From NCBI GenBank assembly GCA_022496205.1, contig WTXD01000014.1:496001-560000 (forward strand): DNA of 64,000 nucleotides, read 5' to 3'. A model generated the notes under the pieces. It was not told the origin of the DNA, made no database searches, and saw only the letters and a list, made by a program, of their open reading frames with translations. Each line of letters begins with the position of its first letter. Within the stretch, counting starts at the first letter, position 1. Of the stretch, positions 22,120-32,086 are shown one piece after another. Source of the stretch: Gloeopeniophorella convolvens. Lineage: Eukaryota; Basidiomycota; Agaricomycetes; Russulales. Both the position numbers and the translations under genes were made by a program.

Positions 22120-23533
22120 ATGGATCCCCTCGACCCCGCCGTTGTTTCCCCTGAGTTCCTCAAAGAGGGCGCAGACTGGTTCGCCGTCTTCAACCCCGCC
22201 GTGCAGCGCGTCATGGACATCAACCTCGCGTCCGCTTTCGCCCACAACAAGTCGGTCGTTTACTCTCTCCCGCTCCCACTCCACTCCAACGAGCTCTTCT
22301 GGTCAGGGCCGTCTGCAGTGTCCGCTTCTCTCCAGACGGCAAGCGTCTTGCCGTAGGACTCGACAACGGCGTTTGCCTCTATGACGTAACAACCGGACAA
22401 CAAACCCTGTGCGCTTTGCCCTCCACTGCGAGTCTCGATGAAATCAATGCATTAAGTACTGACAGCCTGGCACACGCCCACGCAGCCTTCCCTTTCCCGA
22501 CCCCTCCGAACCTGCTAAGCCGGCCCGGAACTTCATCCGCAGCGTCGCCTTCAGCCCAGACGGCGTCCTCCTCGCCGCAGGCTCAGAGGACAAGCTCATC
22601 CGCGTGCGCCTCTCCCGCTCCTCGTTTCTGTCACGACCTTCACACGCTCACACAGATATGGGACACCTGCATTGCCCGTCTCTTGTACACGCTCTCAGGC
22701 CACACCAAGGAGGTCTACGCTCTTGAATTCGCCCCAGATCGCCCCACGCTCATCTCTGCTTCTGGCGACCGCACGTTGCAAGTATGGGACGTCTCTTCCT
22801 TCTCCACAGCTCCTTGTGCGGAACTCGCACCGGCGCGCGTTCTCTTCGTCGAAGCCGATGCAACCAACATGCTCTCCGTCATCTGCGCCCTGGCCGTGTC
22901 TTCCGACGGGCGCCACGTCGCTGCCGGCAACCTCAGCGGAACCGTGCGCGTATGGGATTTAGAAGGTCAAGGCAGTGTCAAGGCCGAGTGGAAGGCCCAC
23001 ACGCACGCAGTCTACGGCGCGCGCTTCACCTTCCAAGGCACCGTTCTCGTGACTGCAAGCCTCGACCGCACACTCAAGCGCTGGGACCTCCGCGCTCCAG
23101 AACACCCCCTGTGGGTTCGCACTCTCGAAGGACATAAGGTCGACTAGGCGCTCCGCGTTCGGAATCTTTCATCACCGAAGCTAACGTCTTGGCGCGCTGC
23201 CACAGGACTACATCCTTGCTTGCGCGACGGTTCAAGAGGGTCAAATGCTGCGAGCAGCATCTACCTCCGTTGACGGCACAGTGAGGATGTGGGACTTGCG
23301 TACTGGCGAGACCCAGTTCTACTTCCAAGGGCACAGAAATGCCGGTACGTGGGTCCCCTCTGCGGCGAGAGACCGAACTTACGAGACTGCCAAGTTACGT
23401 CCGTGGATCTGAGTGCGGATGGTAAATTTTTGGCGTCGGGGAGCGGCGACGGCCAAGCACGGATTTGTGGGTCCGTCCAACCCGTACTTCGGCGCTTTTT
23501 CACAGTCGTATAGGGAGCTACAGCATCATCTGA
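22120..23533 (+). CDS. Tup1-like WD40 protein lacking the N-terminal tetramerisation domain
   Basis: Starts MDPLDPAVVSPEFLKEGADW, matching the Tup1 middle block ([20 protein letters not shown]) with no coiled coil before it. Spliced WD repeats follow: AVCSVRFSPDGKRLAVGLDN, RSVAFSPDGVLLAAGSEDK, EVYALEFAPDRPTLISASGD, LAVSSDGRHVAAGNLSGTVR, TLEGHKDYILACATVQEG and [18 protein letters not shown]. The last intron splits the Trp codon to give ARIWSYSII, with the stop at 23531-23533. The HK|DY and ARI(T|GG) introns fall at the same places as in TUP1. It is probably a propeller-only paralog that may bind Tup1 partners without forming Tup1-type tetramers. It could be a modulator or an independent repressor. 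Confidence 0.85.
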
Positions 23534-24602
23534 GGTTTGTAGGACATTCGGCTCAGGACCGTTACCGTTTAGCTCCATGTCCAGCACTTTCATCAACGAT
23601 ACCCAGGACTAGATTCCCATCGACCAACAAAAGGTTTCTGATTTGACACTTACGCTAACTTTGGGCACACTGGCTTGGGAGTTGGGCCCCAGGCAATTTT
23701 GTACACTCCCTCTGGTTACGTGCCTTTTTTTCTCAACGGCATTGCATCTGGCACTACATGATCTGACAAGTTACTGCGATCGGATGGAATATCTTCGCCA
23801 CCCATACCACAAATACCCCTCAGTGGCTCCATCCACATGACATAGGATTGGGATCGGGACGCCCCGTCTGAGTCCCGATGATCAGGTCAGCAGTGTGGGG
23901 TGACTGAAGAATCCACCATCGGATAATCGAGGGAGAGCCAAGACATCTGCATGAGAGGCGGCAAGTGGGCTACAAGCGCCAGGGCCCGCAGGAACGCACA
24001 TCGGAGATCAAAGCACACTCCTTGAATCCTCGGAGAGTATCGGATCGCAGATCTTCACACGCACGAAGGCGGGCCCAGTCCTCCGCCGTGACTCGCGATC
24101 GCCTGCGAGCCTCGTCCCTCGTCCGAAGTTCGATCGAGCCAACCTTCGTGAGGGCCACCACCTCTAATTTTCCAGCGCAGACTCCTTAGCATTGTGCATA
24201 CCCTTCTCCTTACCAGAGAGCTCTCTGTGATTCCTCCCAACCAATCCAGGTCATGGTAAAATAGTTCACGTCAGATGGTGTGCTGGATATGCTGGAGTCT
24301 GCCGTGTCTGAAGGCTGCATCCCCTCAACAATCTATTCTGTCGCGCAGGTACCTTGCGCATCTTGTCGGCTTTCGCTCGAATCAGCATAACGAGGCTAGG
24401 TTCGCAGCGTGTCCATCGGAAGCGATCTCTCTTCTCGTCCATGGGCTTATCGTCACGCCATGCCTCGATCAGCAGCACCGCCGTTGCTTCCGATGGCACG
24501 GGACATGAGAATCCAATACTCAACGGTCCCAAACGGGCTCGCTGGAATTCACACTGCTGCGCATTTTTTCGAGCGCGCGCTAACAATGCGGCTCTCGGGA
24601 TC
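23534..24602. other. Convergent intergenic region, nothing firm
   Basis: About 1.07 kb between the Tup1-like gene and the ferric reductase. A basic, coding-like minus-strand patch near 23970-24161 (residues LTKVGSIELRTRDEARRRS) has no start context or splice partners that I can defend. Nothing else is recognised. Confidence 0.35.
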
Positions 24603-27116
24603 TTAACTGTACACCAAAGACAAAAAGCGATAGATCTTTGGAAACATGGGTTCGTGCACTACGTCTAATGTCACATCACTGGGGGTAATTGTCAATGCGG
24701 TTGGTTTTAGGCTACAGGGAAGACAATTACGTACAGCATAACCGAACTCTTCAACGTGGAGGTTGACGCTGGGACCACCCTTGAGCACGCTCAGAGGCCC
24801 CGCAATAGATGATCGTAAAACTTTGCGGACGGAGGCCGACAAGTCCGCGGGCCCACAGACTGCACGAATTGAGTTGATACGGCAGGCGACGATCTAGAGG
24901 TCGTGCGATCGACGTACCATTCACAGCCATGTCGCCATGGGCCAGCGAAGCCGCATCCTCGATTAGCTGTCGGACGTCTGGCCGTCCTTCGCTGAGGCTT
25001 GTGTGGGGAAGGCGGGCGATCTTGTCACGCGTGATGTCCTCTTCATCTGAGCTGACGGAAGCTGCCTCGCTGGACGGCGCGGACCCATTGCCCGTTATGT
25101 GGATGTGCACGCTGATTTGAAGGGAGGGCACGCGTTGTGTGAGCGTGTCCATCAGGTCATTATAAACGATCTTGGCTTGCTCTGCAGGCCATGTCAGCGA
25201 CGAGGGGAGTTACCGGGGGCAGGCCAAGTCTCACCAGCTTCGCGAATTGCCCAAACGAACACGATCCGTCGGCAGATCGAGGGGTCGAGACGGGCACAAC
25301 TGGTTGGATTGTACGTTAGACGGGCGCTAGTCACGTAACCGCGGGACGCACTGGATAAGGTCAACGAACAAGGGGCTCGTAAAAGTAATGCCTGATCCAC
25401 CTTTGGAGAATAAGATGTTATTCCATGCACGATGTCGTCAGAGAGACGCGGGGCGCAACTCACCAGCGACGAATACAACAGTGTCGTAACCGAACAGGCG
25501 GGGAGGCGCTCCGTACGGCCCATCAATGAAGACTTTGAGGGAACCACCGGTCCGTGCCATGTCTCCCAGACGTTTAGTGAACCCTTCACGTGCCTGCACG
25601 ACGAACACGAGGTCCTTTCCATGTGACGCCGGTGAGTCATCTTCTCCCTTTTCAACAACCTTTTCATCGAGCTCCTCAGCGGAGGTGGTCAAGATCCCGC
25701 TGAGATCGGCATTCGCAATCGTGAAAGGGTGGGACTCGAAGGGGATATGCGAAACACCAGGCATGGTCAGATAGGCGTTCTGCCCGGGAAGCCAATGGAG
25801 ATGCTTAGGGCGCGCGAAGCGCAGGCGTGCGAACCCGGGCGTGAGAGGCTCGACAGTTGCGTTGAATGTACCAAGCCCCGACTTGAGACCGAAGTAGGAA
25901 TGGTTGAACACGACCAAGCGCACAACGCGGGTCACGCGATCGAGACCCCAGAGGATGAACGTTGGCCATACGTAGTACCCCCGCCTGATGGCCGTCAGTA
26001 AGAGAAGGTACTACTATCGGAGAGGGGACACGTACACCATGTCACGTGCATGGAAATACGCTCCAAGAAGGATGATCCTGTCATGACTGTCAACGGACAA
26101 AGAGCGGTGGGAGAAGTCAACGCTCATACATAACGAGAGTGATATGGATAAGATAAAAAAGCTCGTAAGCCTGCTTCCTTATCGGCCGCACGGAGACCAA
26201 TGTGAGGGAAGTAAGCGCGACCAGAGCGGTGATGCCACATCTAACGTAGGCATCAGAGATTGCATCGTCGCCGTCCAAGCCAAGCTTAATCTGTGGAGAA
26301 TAATGAAGATATAATCCACCGTAGAGCAAATCGCGCCTTACGCGACCACCGGCATGTAACCAGAGCAGCACGCAAATGACTCTGGCACCCATGCGATGCA
26401 AGTAGCTCAACTACCGTATGCTGGTAAGGGTCATTCTGTACGAGTAGGATCTAATAGGTGCGTACCCGTTGGTGATTAATTCCCGTAACAACTGGTTCTG
26501 CATGTCAGGAATAGTGACAGTCCTGAAAGCAAGCAAACGTACATGCTATGATGTTGTTGCGCATGCCCAAGGCAACAACAAGAGGAAGTTGTATGGCTGC
26601 AATGCAGCCCGCCCTGTTTGCGAAATAGTTTGGATCAAACCTTGCGCCCGTCATGGTCGTGGCTAAGCGAAGCGGATTAGCGAGAAATTCAACCCCCGAG
26701 GATGAAAACATACTGTTTATAAGTGACCATGTAAAAAGAGCAGCAGTATACGCGGCCGTCAAGAAGAGTTCAACGAGGTTGATGGTGAGGCCAAATGGCA
26801 GGGTGATGACAGAGCGGTATGCAATAATGCGCCATGCGTTGACCACAGCGGGGACAACGTGTCGAATGGAGATAGCCCGGGTAGGAGGTTGACCTTGGCC
26901 TTCAGCATCTTTTGAAGCTCTCCTCCGTCTCCACGCGGCACCCAACAGAGAGAAGACATTGAGGAGGATGGCGAGGCCGATTATGGATCCAACGAAGTAC
27001 CACGTTTGCTTGGGGTACAAGGCTGCCCGGTGCTTCCGGATGGTCTTGTCTGTGCTGACCGTCGCCCTCGATGCCAGGACAGCGTCAGAGAGGGGCTCTA
27101 TGTCAAGGAGAGACAT
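24603..27116 (-). CDS. Ferric/cupric reductase transmembrane component (FRE family)
   Basis: Many-exon gene starting at ATG 27116. Transmembrane helices include WYFVGSIIGLAILLNVFSLL and INLVELFLTAAYTAALFTW. The ferric-reductase domain shows FANRAGCIAAIQLPLVVALG, SYLHRMGARVICVLLWLHAG and the last helix VRCGITALVALTSLTLVSVR; the histidines in these helices should ligate haem. The FAD-binding site is SHPFTIANAD. The NAD(P)H site starts FVAG and continues across an intron as GGSGITFTSPLFVDLIQ. The C-terminus has VCGPADLSASVRKV and GPSVNLHVEEFGYA. It reduces Fe3+ or Cu2+ at the plasma membrane for uptake. The 3' end is uncertain: the frame runs to 24603, but a final intron could give a stop near 24670. 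Confidence 0.88.
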
Positions 27117-29130
27117 ATTTGAGGCTTCTGCAGGACGAAGAGGAAGTCCGGCTGGCGAAGGGGGCGAACGAATTCACAGTTGGCACCACCTTTTTATTTG
27201 CGCCCTTTGTTCTAGGCACGCCGAACGGGCATACGGATTCCTCGTGCATGTCTGGCGCCCAGGGAGCGAATGATGTTCTCTGACCGCGTCGAAGCCCCAA
27301 AAAAACCTCCGGGATAAGAGCCACCTGCGACGTTAGCAGCGGGCCAGCATGGTGCTTTCGGCTAGGGTCTTGGCTAATCAGATAATCATCAGAGCGGATC
27401 GGGTATGATTACGGCATTAGATAAGACAAACCAGCGGCTGGGTAACCACTGCACGCCGCTGGCGCAACAGTCAGCGGTCCCATGCACGCTTCCGGATCTC
27501 CGAGAAGAAGACCTCGCCCCAATGCGGCGCATCGAACCCCTCGGAATAGACTCGAGGCCCCAAAATAAATTTCTGACGCAGGCGAGAAGTTTGCGGCGCA
27601 TTCCACAGCAAAGGTGGCGTGATCTGGGGTGACTATCTTATCAGATAATAAATGTTCCGATCCACACCGAAGACGCACACCTTCCGTTACGGTGACGGGC
27701 GGCCGCAGGGTGTCATATGCAACCGTCGACTATTCGTAAACTTCCATTGCTTCGCTCGGCGCACAGCCGCGTATAAGCACCAGCACTATGGCCGAAAGTC
27801 AGCTCAGCCATGACATGTGGTGTGACGTGAAAGTTGAGGCGGCCTTACGGCTGCCGAAGCAATTCCAAATTAGTTGAAGGAATCTGGGTCAAGACGACTG
27901 CGTATCCTTGGGCTGTCAGCTGGTGCCCGTCGCAGGCGTCCCGCGAAGTTCATTTTGAGAGGCTGTGGTACTCATTACAAGTAAGAGCACGGACGGCGGC
28001 GACCCGACGTTCCGTCTTGCGGGCGCATTCGCTAGGGTGTAACGAGAGGTGTCTTCTTGAGCGGGGAAGGAATATACGGACCCCGAGGGACTTCGAGCAT
28101 TCAAGACGCTTAGACAGTGTCGAAGCCGCGAAGCGAGATACATCACCACCATGTATGTCCTTTGATTCTCATGATCGACCCGGGTGGCCCTCCTAGACAG
28201 CACACGTGCGGGAGCCAATTATTTGCAGGCAGTGCATGCCAGGAGGGCCACTCAAAGCGGGTTGTCGAGAAGCAGATAAGACCTATCAGGTCGTAAGTCT
28301 GGGGGGCGCCAGACGCATAGTAGCCATGCGGAACGGAAGCGTGGCTCACCTGTTCATAGGCACCGCTCCGCATTCCTCTAGCACAGAAGAGCCGCCGAAG
28401 CGTGGAGCAGAGGTCAGTCGGTGAGCTTGTCACGCTGAGCACACACCTCACCAGCTTTGCCTCGTTGCGTCGGTTTGGTCCACTAGTCGCGCAGCCGACG
28501 TCCCCGAAGGTTGGCTGAGCTTGCCACGAGGGAGCGATCGTTTCTCTGTACACCGGACGAAAGGACCAATGATACGAATCAATTGCGTCAATCAGCCACC
28601 GTGGAGTTTGATCACACAGCAGCCTCAGGTGTAACGTAGCTAAGAGGGCACGGGAACTCCCAGACCAGGATCCGCTCTCCACAATGGTCGATCTGGACCG
28701 AGTTCGATGTCTCCGGTCAAACCAGGGATAAACGGTAGTTGATGGGTGCGCGGCAAGCGTGTCCGAGGAGTCAAGAAGGATGATCATGATGCCAGCCAGT
28801 ATCGCATGTCGTCGCCTTCCGACCTGAGTCACCGAGCCCTGGCACGTAGACAAAGCGCTTCGCCGGGGGAGTTTCGCGTATTTACCTGGTCCGTGAAGCT
28901 GGCAGCCTGACCCTTCCGCTGATTTTGTGGCGCTGCCATTTGTCACATTGGAAGAACCGAGGTTACGAGGGTGGGCGAGGAGAGGTGGTTTCAATTAGCG
29001 GTGGGTGACTCTCTGAAGATTGCCTGGCGAGTCGTAAGCTGGGTGTCTGCGGAACGACAGACTCATGAAGGCGGGCCGGGAGGAGCGCGTCCGGCCTCCG
29101 ACCACCTCTTCCCGCCACTCCGACGTGACC
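27117..29130. other. Gene-poor interval of 2 kb
   Basis: Divergent interval between the ferric reductase and the mL41 gene. A 283-codon minus-strand frame (28143-28994) is present, but its composition is erratic and it has no motif, so it is not called. The sequence reads as old non-coding or degenerate DNA plus the two promoters. Confidence 0.4.
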
Positions 29131-29606
29131 ATGTTTCCAACAGTAGCTCGTCTCTCCAAGGCCTCGCGACTTCCGCTCACTCCCAAGCGCGGAAACAAGG
29201 ATTTCTACAAGGGTGACGATTCACTGTCACCTCCATTCATCTCTCGTAGTTAACTAGGTTACTGCCTCCATCAGGAACACGACAAGCCTACCTTCCTGGT
29301 GGCCACCGTACAGGAGCGCCAGGAAAGCATGTAGTCCAAGGGAAGGCCAAGTACAGACTCTTGGACGAAAAAGTTCGGTTTTTCGTTGCCCCTCCCGTGG
29401 AGGAGATCAACAGTTCGCCAGTGCGTCATCAGCTACTCGCCGCAAGCTCATACTCATGACTTCGTATCTAGCTACGACCATACGTCGATCTCGGAGTCCG
29501 ACTTTCGAACGTGCAAAAGCGCGAGATCCTTGGCAAGCTTCCCAGAGGAGGCATGACTGCCGAGCATTACCTCCAGAAAGCGCCACGACAAGGGCTGGTC
29601 GAATGA
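29131..29606 (+). CDS. Mitochondrial large-subunit ribosomal protein mL41 (yeast MRPL27)
   Basis: Three exons, 29131-29212, 29275-29420 and 29472-29606, all in phase, give 120 aa. The N-terminus MFPTVARLSKASRLPLTPKR is basic and lacks acidic residues, as expected for mitochondrial import. The signature follows: GNKDFYKGTRQAYLPGGHRT, then KYRLLDEKVRFFVAPPVEEI and NSSPLRPYVDLG. The C-terminal extension ends APRQGLVE. The TK-GNK-YKG arrangement followed by a KVRxFVxP strand and LKPYV-like motif is typical of the family. It is a structural protein of the mitoribosome large subunit. Confidence 0.87.
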
Positions 29607-30033
29607 GTTGTCGGAAGGTCTCAAGCCTCACACACGAAACCCGTCTTCCTTACTCTTGTCCCATCCTGATCGTATCCGTAGGGTGTGACCTCCATCTCTC
29701 CATATTCCTACCATGCACCGCTGACACTAGATGCTCCGATGCGGGTAGTACTGCCGTTTCCAGGTGGATTGGTAAAGAAATCCCTACGAATAAGCTATCG
29801 GTTCAGCCAACACTCCGTATCCTCGATCTTAATATATCATGAGTCCTTTAATGTGGCCTCTTACAATCTCGAGAAGATTTGCAAGGGTTCTCCAATTGTG
29901 CCGTGGCTTAGAAAGTGAAGTAGGGGTGTGAAGCCATTTACACCGTCCAAATTTTCGGAGATAAAGTAAGCCCCGTAGCACGTAAAAGGTCGCTATAAGG
30001 ACATCTTCCCTGCTGTGCTTGTCGCAGTCGCCC
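29607..30033. other. Intergenic spacer
   Basis: About 430 bp between two plus-strand genes. It holds the 3' end of the mL41 gene and the promoter of the Sos7-like gene. No coding signal was recognised. Confidence 0.4.
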
Positions 30034-31390
30034 ATGGACCCAGCGCCGCAGGCAGCGTCGCGCGATAGATACTTAAATAAACCACTAGATTGTGATCACA
30101 TGACCACCTTCGACGCGTCGCGTCGCCGTCACAACTTCGTCCCAGTTCAACTCATGATCGCGATGTCGGTTACAGAATTTGGACTTGGACCTTCTAACCT
30201 CGAAACGGCGAAACAACTTCAGGCGACATTTGATACAGCCCAGCTCCGGATTCGCGATGCTCAGGCTCGCTTCAACTCTCGGCGGGGGGACACCAATGAA
30301 GACGCATCGGGTTCCAGGGTATCTATCGGTTCTGCGAGATCCCCGAATGCTTTGGCTGCCGAGGTCACAGACTACATGGTAGGTCTGCTTCCGAGTGGGA
30401 ACTATACTTTCACACCCTCGCAGTCTTTCATGCGCAGGCTCAAGTTTCAGTACCTCGAGAATAACGCCAAAGATAAGTACGTGAAGACAATTGTGAACGA
30501 TGAAGCCCCCATGGTTACCGGAGACACAAACGCTGAACTGCAAGCGGCCAATGTCATTAAGAAGGACAAACTGAAGGCTGCAAAGTCAAAGCTGGCCGAG
30601 AAGCATGGTGACATCAGGAATCTTGCACCACTTGTCGAACACGGTAGGGCTCTCAGTATGGCTCTTGAATCTTCACTCACGCAAGAGCCCAGATTATCTC
30701 AAGGCCAAGGGGCTGACAGACGAAGCTGTGGCGCTCACTCAAAGCATACTCGATGCGCGACTCGCGATCACGCGTCTGCGCTCTGCCCACCCGCACCCTC
30801 GCTTGACCATCACATCGGCGGAGGAACAGCTTGCGTCCCAAGTTACCGATCTGCAGACACTTGAGGATGAGCTTCAACGTGTGAATGAAAAAGTCGCGCA
30901 CGTTAAGGATGCAGTCAAAGAAGGCACGAAAGAAATGGATCGTCTCCGGTCTGAGAAAGCGGACGTTGAGAGGAAGGTGACCGCCCACAAGGTCGAAGCA
31001 GATGACGGGCGGGCTGTTGACTTGTGCGATTGGTGCGCTTTCCTGTTACTATCTTCATCTTTACTCTAATGTAGGGACCTTAGGTACACATCGTCCTTGG
31101 CGCTTCACCGGTCCCTGTTCAGGATGCGAGCATTCCAGTCAATTTCCGAGAACGAGCTGAAACTCACCTACGCGATCGAACCTACTGGCGACACCACCAA
31201 AGCGAAAGGCTCACGCGTCGTTGGCATAATACTCCTCTTCGTGCCCAACACGCGACAACTAGCCGATGTTCGTATCGAAGGATTAGATGGGGTGGACATG
31301 GCCAACGCGGTTGATGCGTGTGTTCAAGCCAACGATGTTCCGGGACTAATATGGCAGATACTTTCGAGAGCTAGAAAACATCTGGGGTGA
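30034..31390 (+). CDS. Sos7/Kre28-like kinetochore coiled-coil protein
   Basis: Three exons. Exon 1 carries NLETAKQLQATFDTAQLRIR and the signature block FMRRLKFQYLENNAKDKYVK with TIVNDEAPMVTGDTNAELQ. It splices to DYLKAKGLTDEAVALTQSIL, followed by a predicted coiled coil (TDLQTLEDELQRVNEKVAHV). The last exon gives DLDLRYTSSLALHRSLF and a small C-terminal domain (NELKLTYAIEP to LIWQILSRARKHLG). The LKFxYLE-x-K-(12)-N-x-E-L pattern resembles fungal Sos7, which works with Spc7/Knl1 at kinetochores, as does Kre28 in yeast. The start is uncertain: ATG 30034 or the in-frame ATG 30163 (MSVTEFG). The assignment rests on remembered family pattern. Confidence 0.7.
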
Positions 31391-31555
31391 CCCCGCCCTA
31401 CGTGGTATCTATTGCACTAGCACTAGCAAGAGTAGTACTAGTGTTGTATTATCAGCGTATGCTATATGGCAGTTTCACCCGGACACCCTTTGGAAAAGTG
31501 AAAGTCTGCGGTCAGATGAACCCATTGGTCGAGCAGCTCATCAGTGATCGAGCTG

Positions 31556-31844
31556 CACTGCCCGCGCGCCAGAATACCTACCGGGAAAAAACCGTGAGAA
31601 TTTCCGGAATGGCTGCTTCATACGTATACGGGAATCTGCTGGGCAGGGAGCCGTCCTGGAGTCTAAAATGTTCACAACGTGACCTGTTTTTAGCTATGGA
31701 TTTGAAATCTTGACGGCTTTTTTGCACCAGATTTAAACTTTTCTCATAGGATCCTTCCCAAGTATGTATTGTAACCGGATGAGTCAGCCGCGTCAACGAT
31801 TTTCACGGTTTTTTCCCGGTAGGTATTCTGGCGTGCGGGCAGTG
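31556..31844. mobile_element. Small inverted-repeat element (MITE-like) with CACTG termini
   Basis: A 289-bp segment begins CACTGCCCGCGCGCCAGAAT and ends with the near-perfect reverse complement (ATTCTGGCGTGCGGGCAGTG). The match runs about 42 bp (31556-31597 against 31804-31844), with one mismatch near the ends, and weaker symmetry continues inward. The flanks read ...CTG before and CTG... after, consistent with a 3-bp target-site duplication. CACTR ends with 3-bp duplications are typical of CACTA/CMC DNA transposons. The interior has no transposase frame, so it looks like a non-autonomous derivative. It sits about 240 bp upstream of the kinesin start. Confidence 0.7.
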
Positions 31845-32086
31845 CTGGTGGTAGCTTGCCATTGTGGACGCTGCCGCATGTACTTGTTGTGATTTGTGCC
31901 CCACTGGCAGTTGCGCCCGTGTCACGACGGGGTTTGTCGCGATCACGTGATCGCGTTGCGTGGTTGAGTTCGGTCTGGTCCCGATCGCATTACTTCAACC
32001 CACTTCTCTACCACCATTCTTCAACCGACCAGGCGAGTCCCTCCAGCCGCCAACAAGAACAACCGGAGGGTCTCAACCAGCAGGAT

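Noticed and set aside
27371..27660. Repeated CAGATAAT motifs as inverted-repeat ends
   Set aside because: The motif occurs in direct orientation and the flanking similarity does not extend far enough to define an element.
28143..28994. 283-codon minus-strand open frame
   Set aside because: Composition changes along the frame and there is no motif, splice partner or conserved domain. It is compatible with a chance open frame in moderately GC-rich DNA.
31415..31450. CACTAG-rich imperfect palindrome as a transposon end
   Set aside because: It is outside the inverted-repeat element, short and imperfect, with no matching partner nearby.
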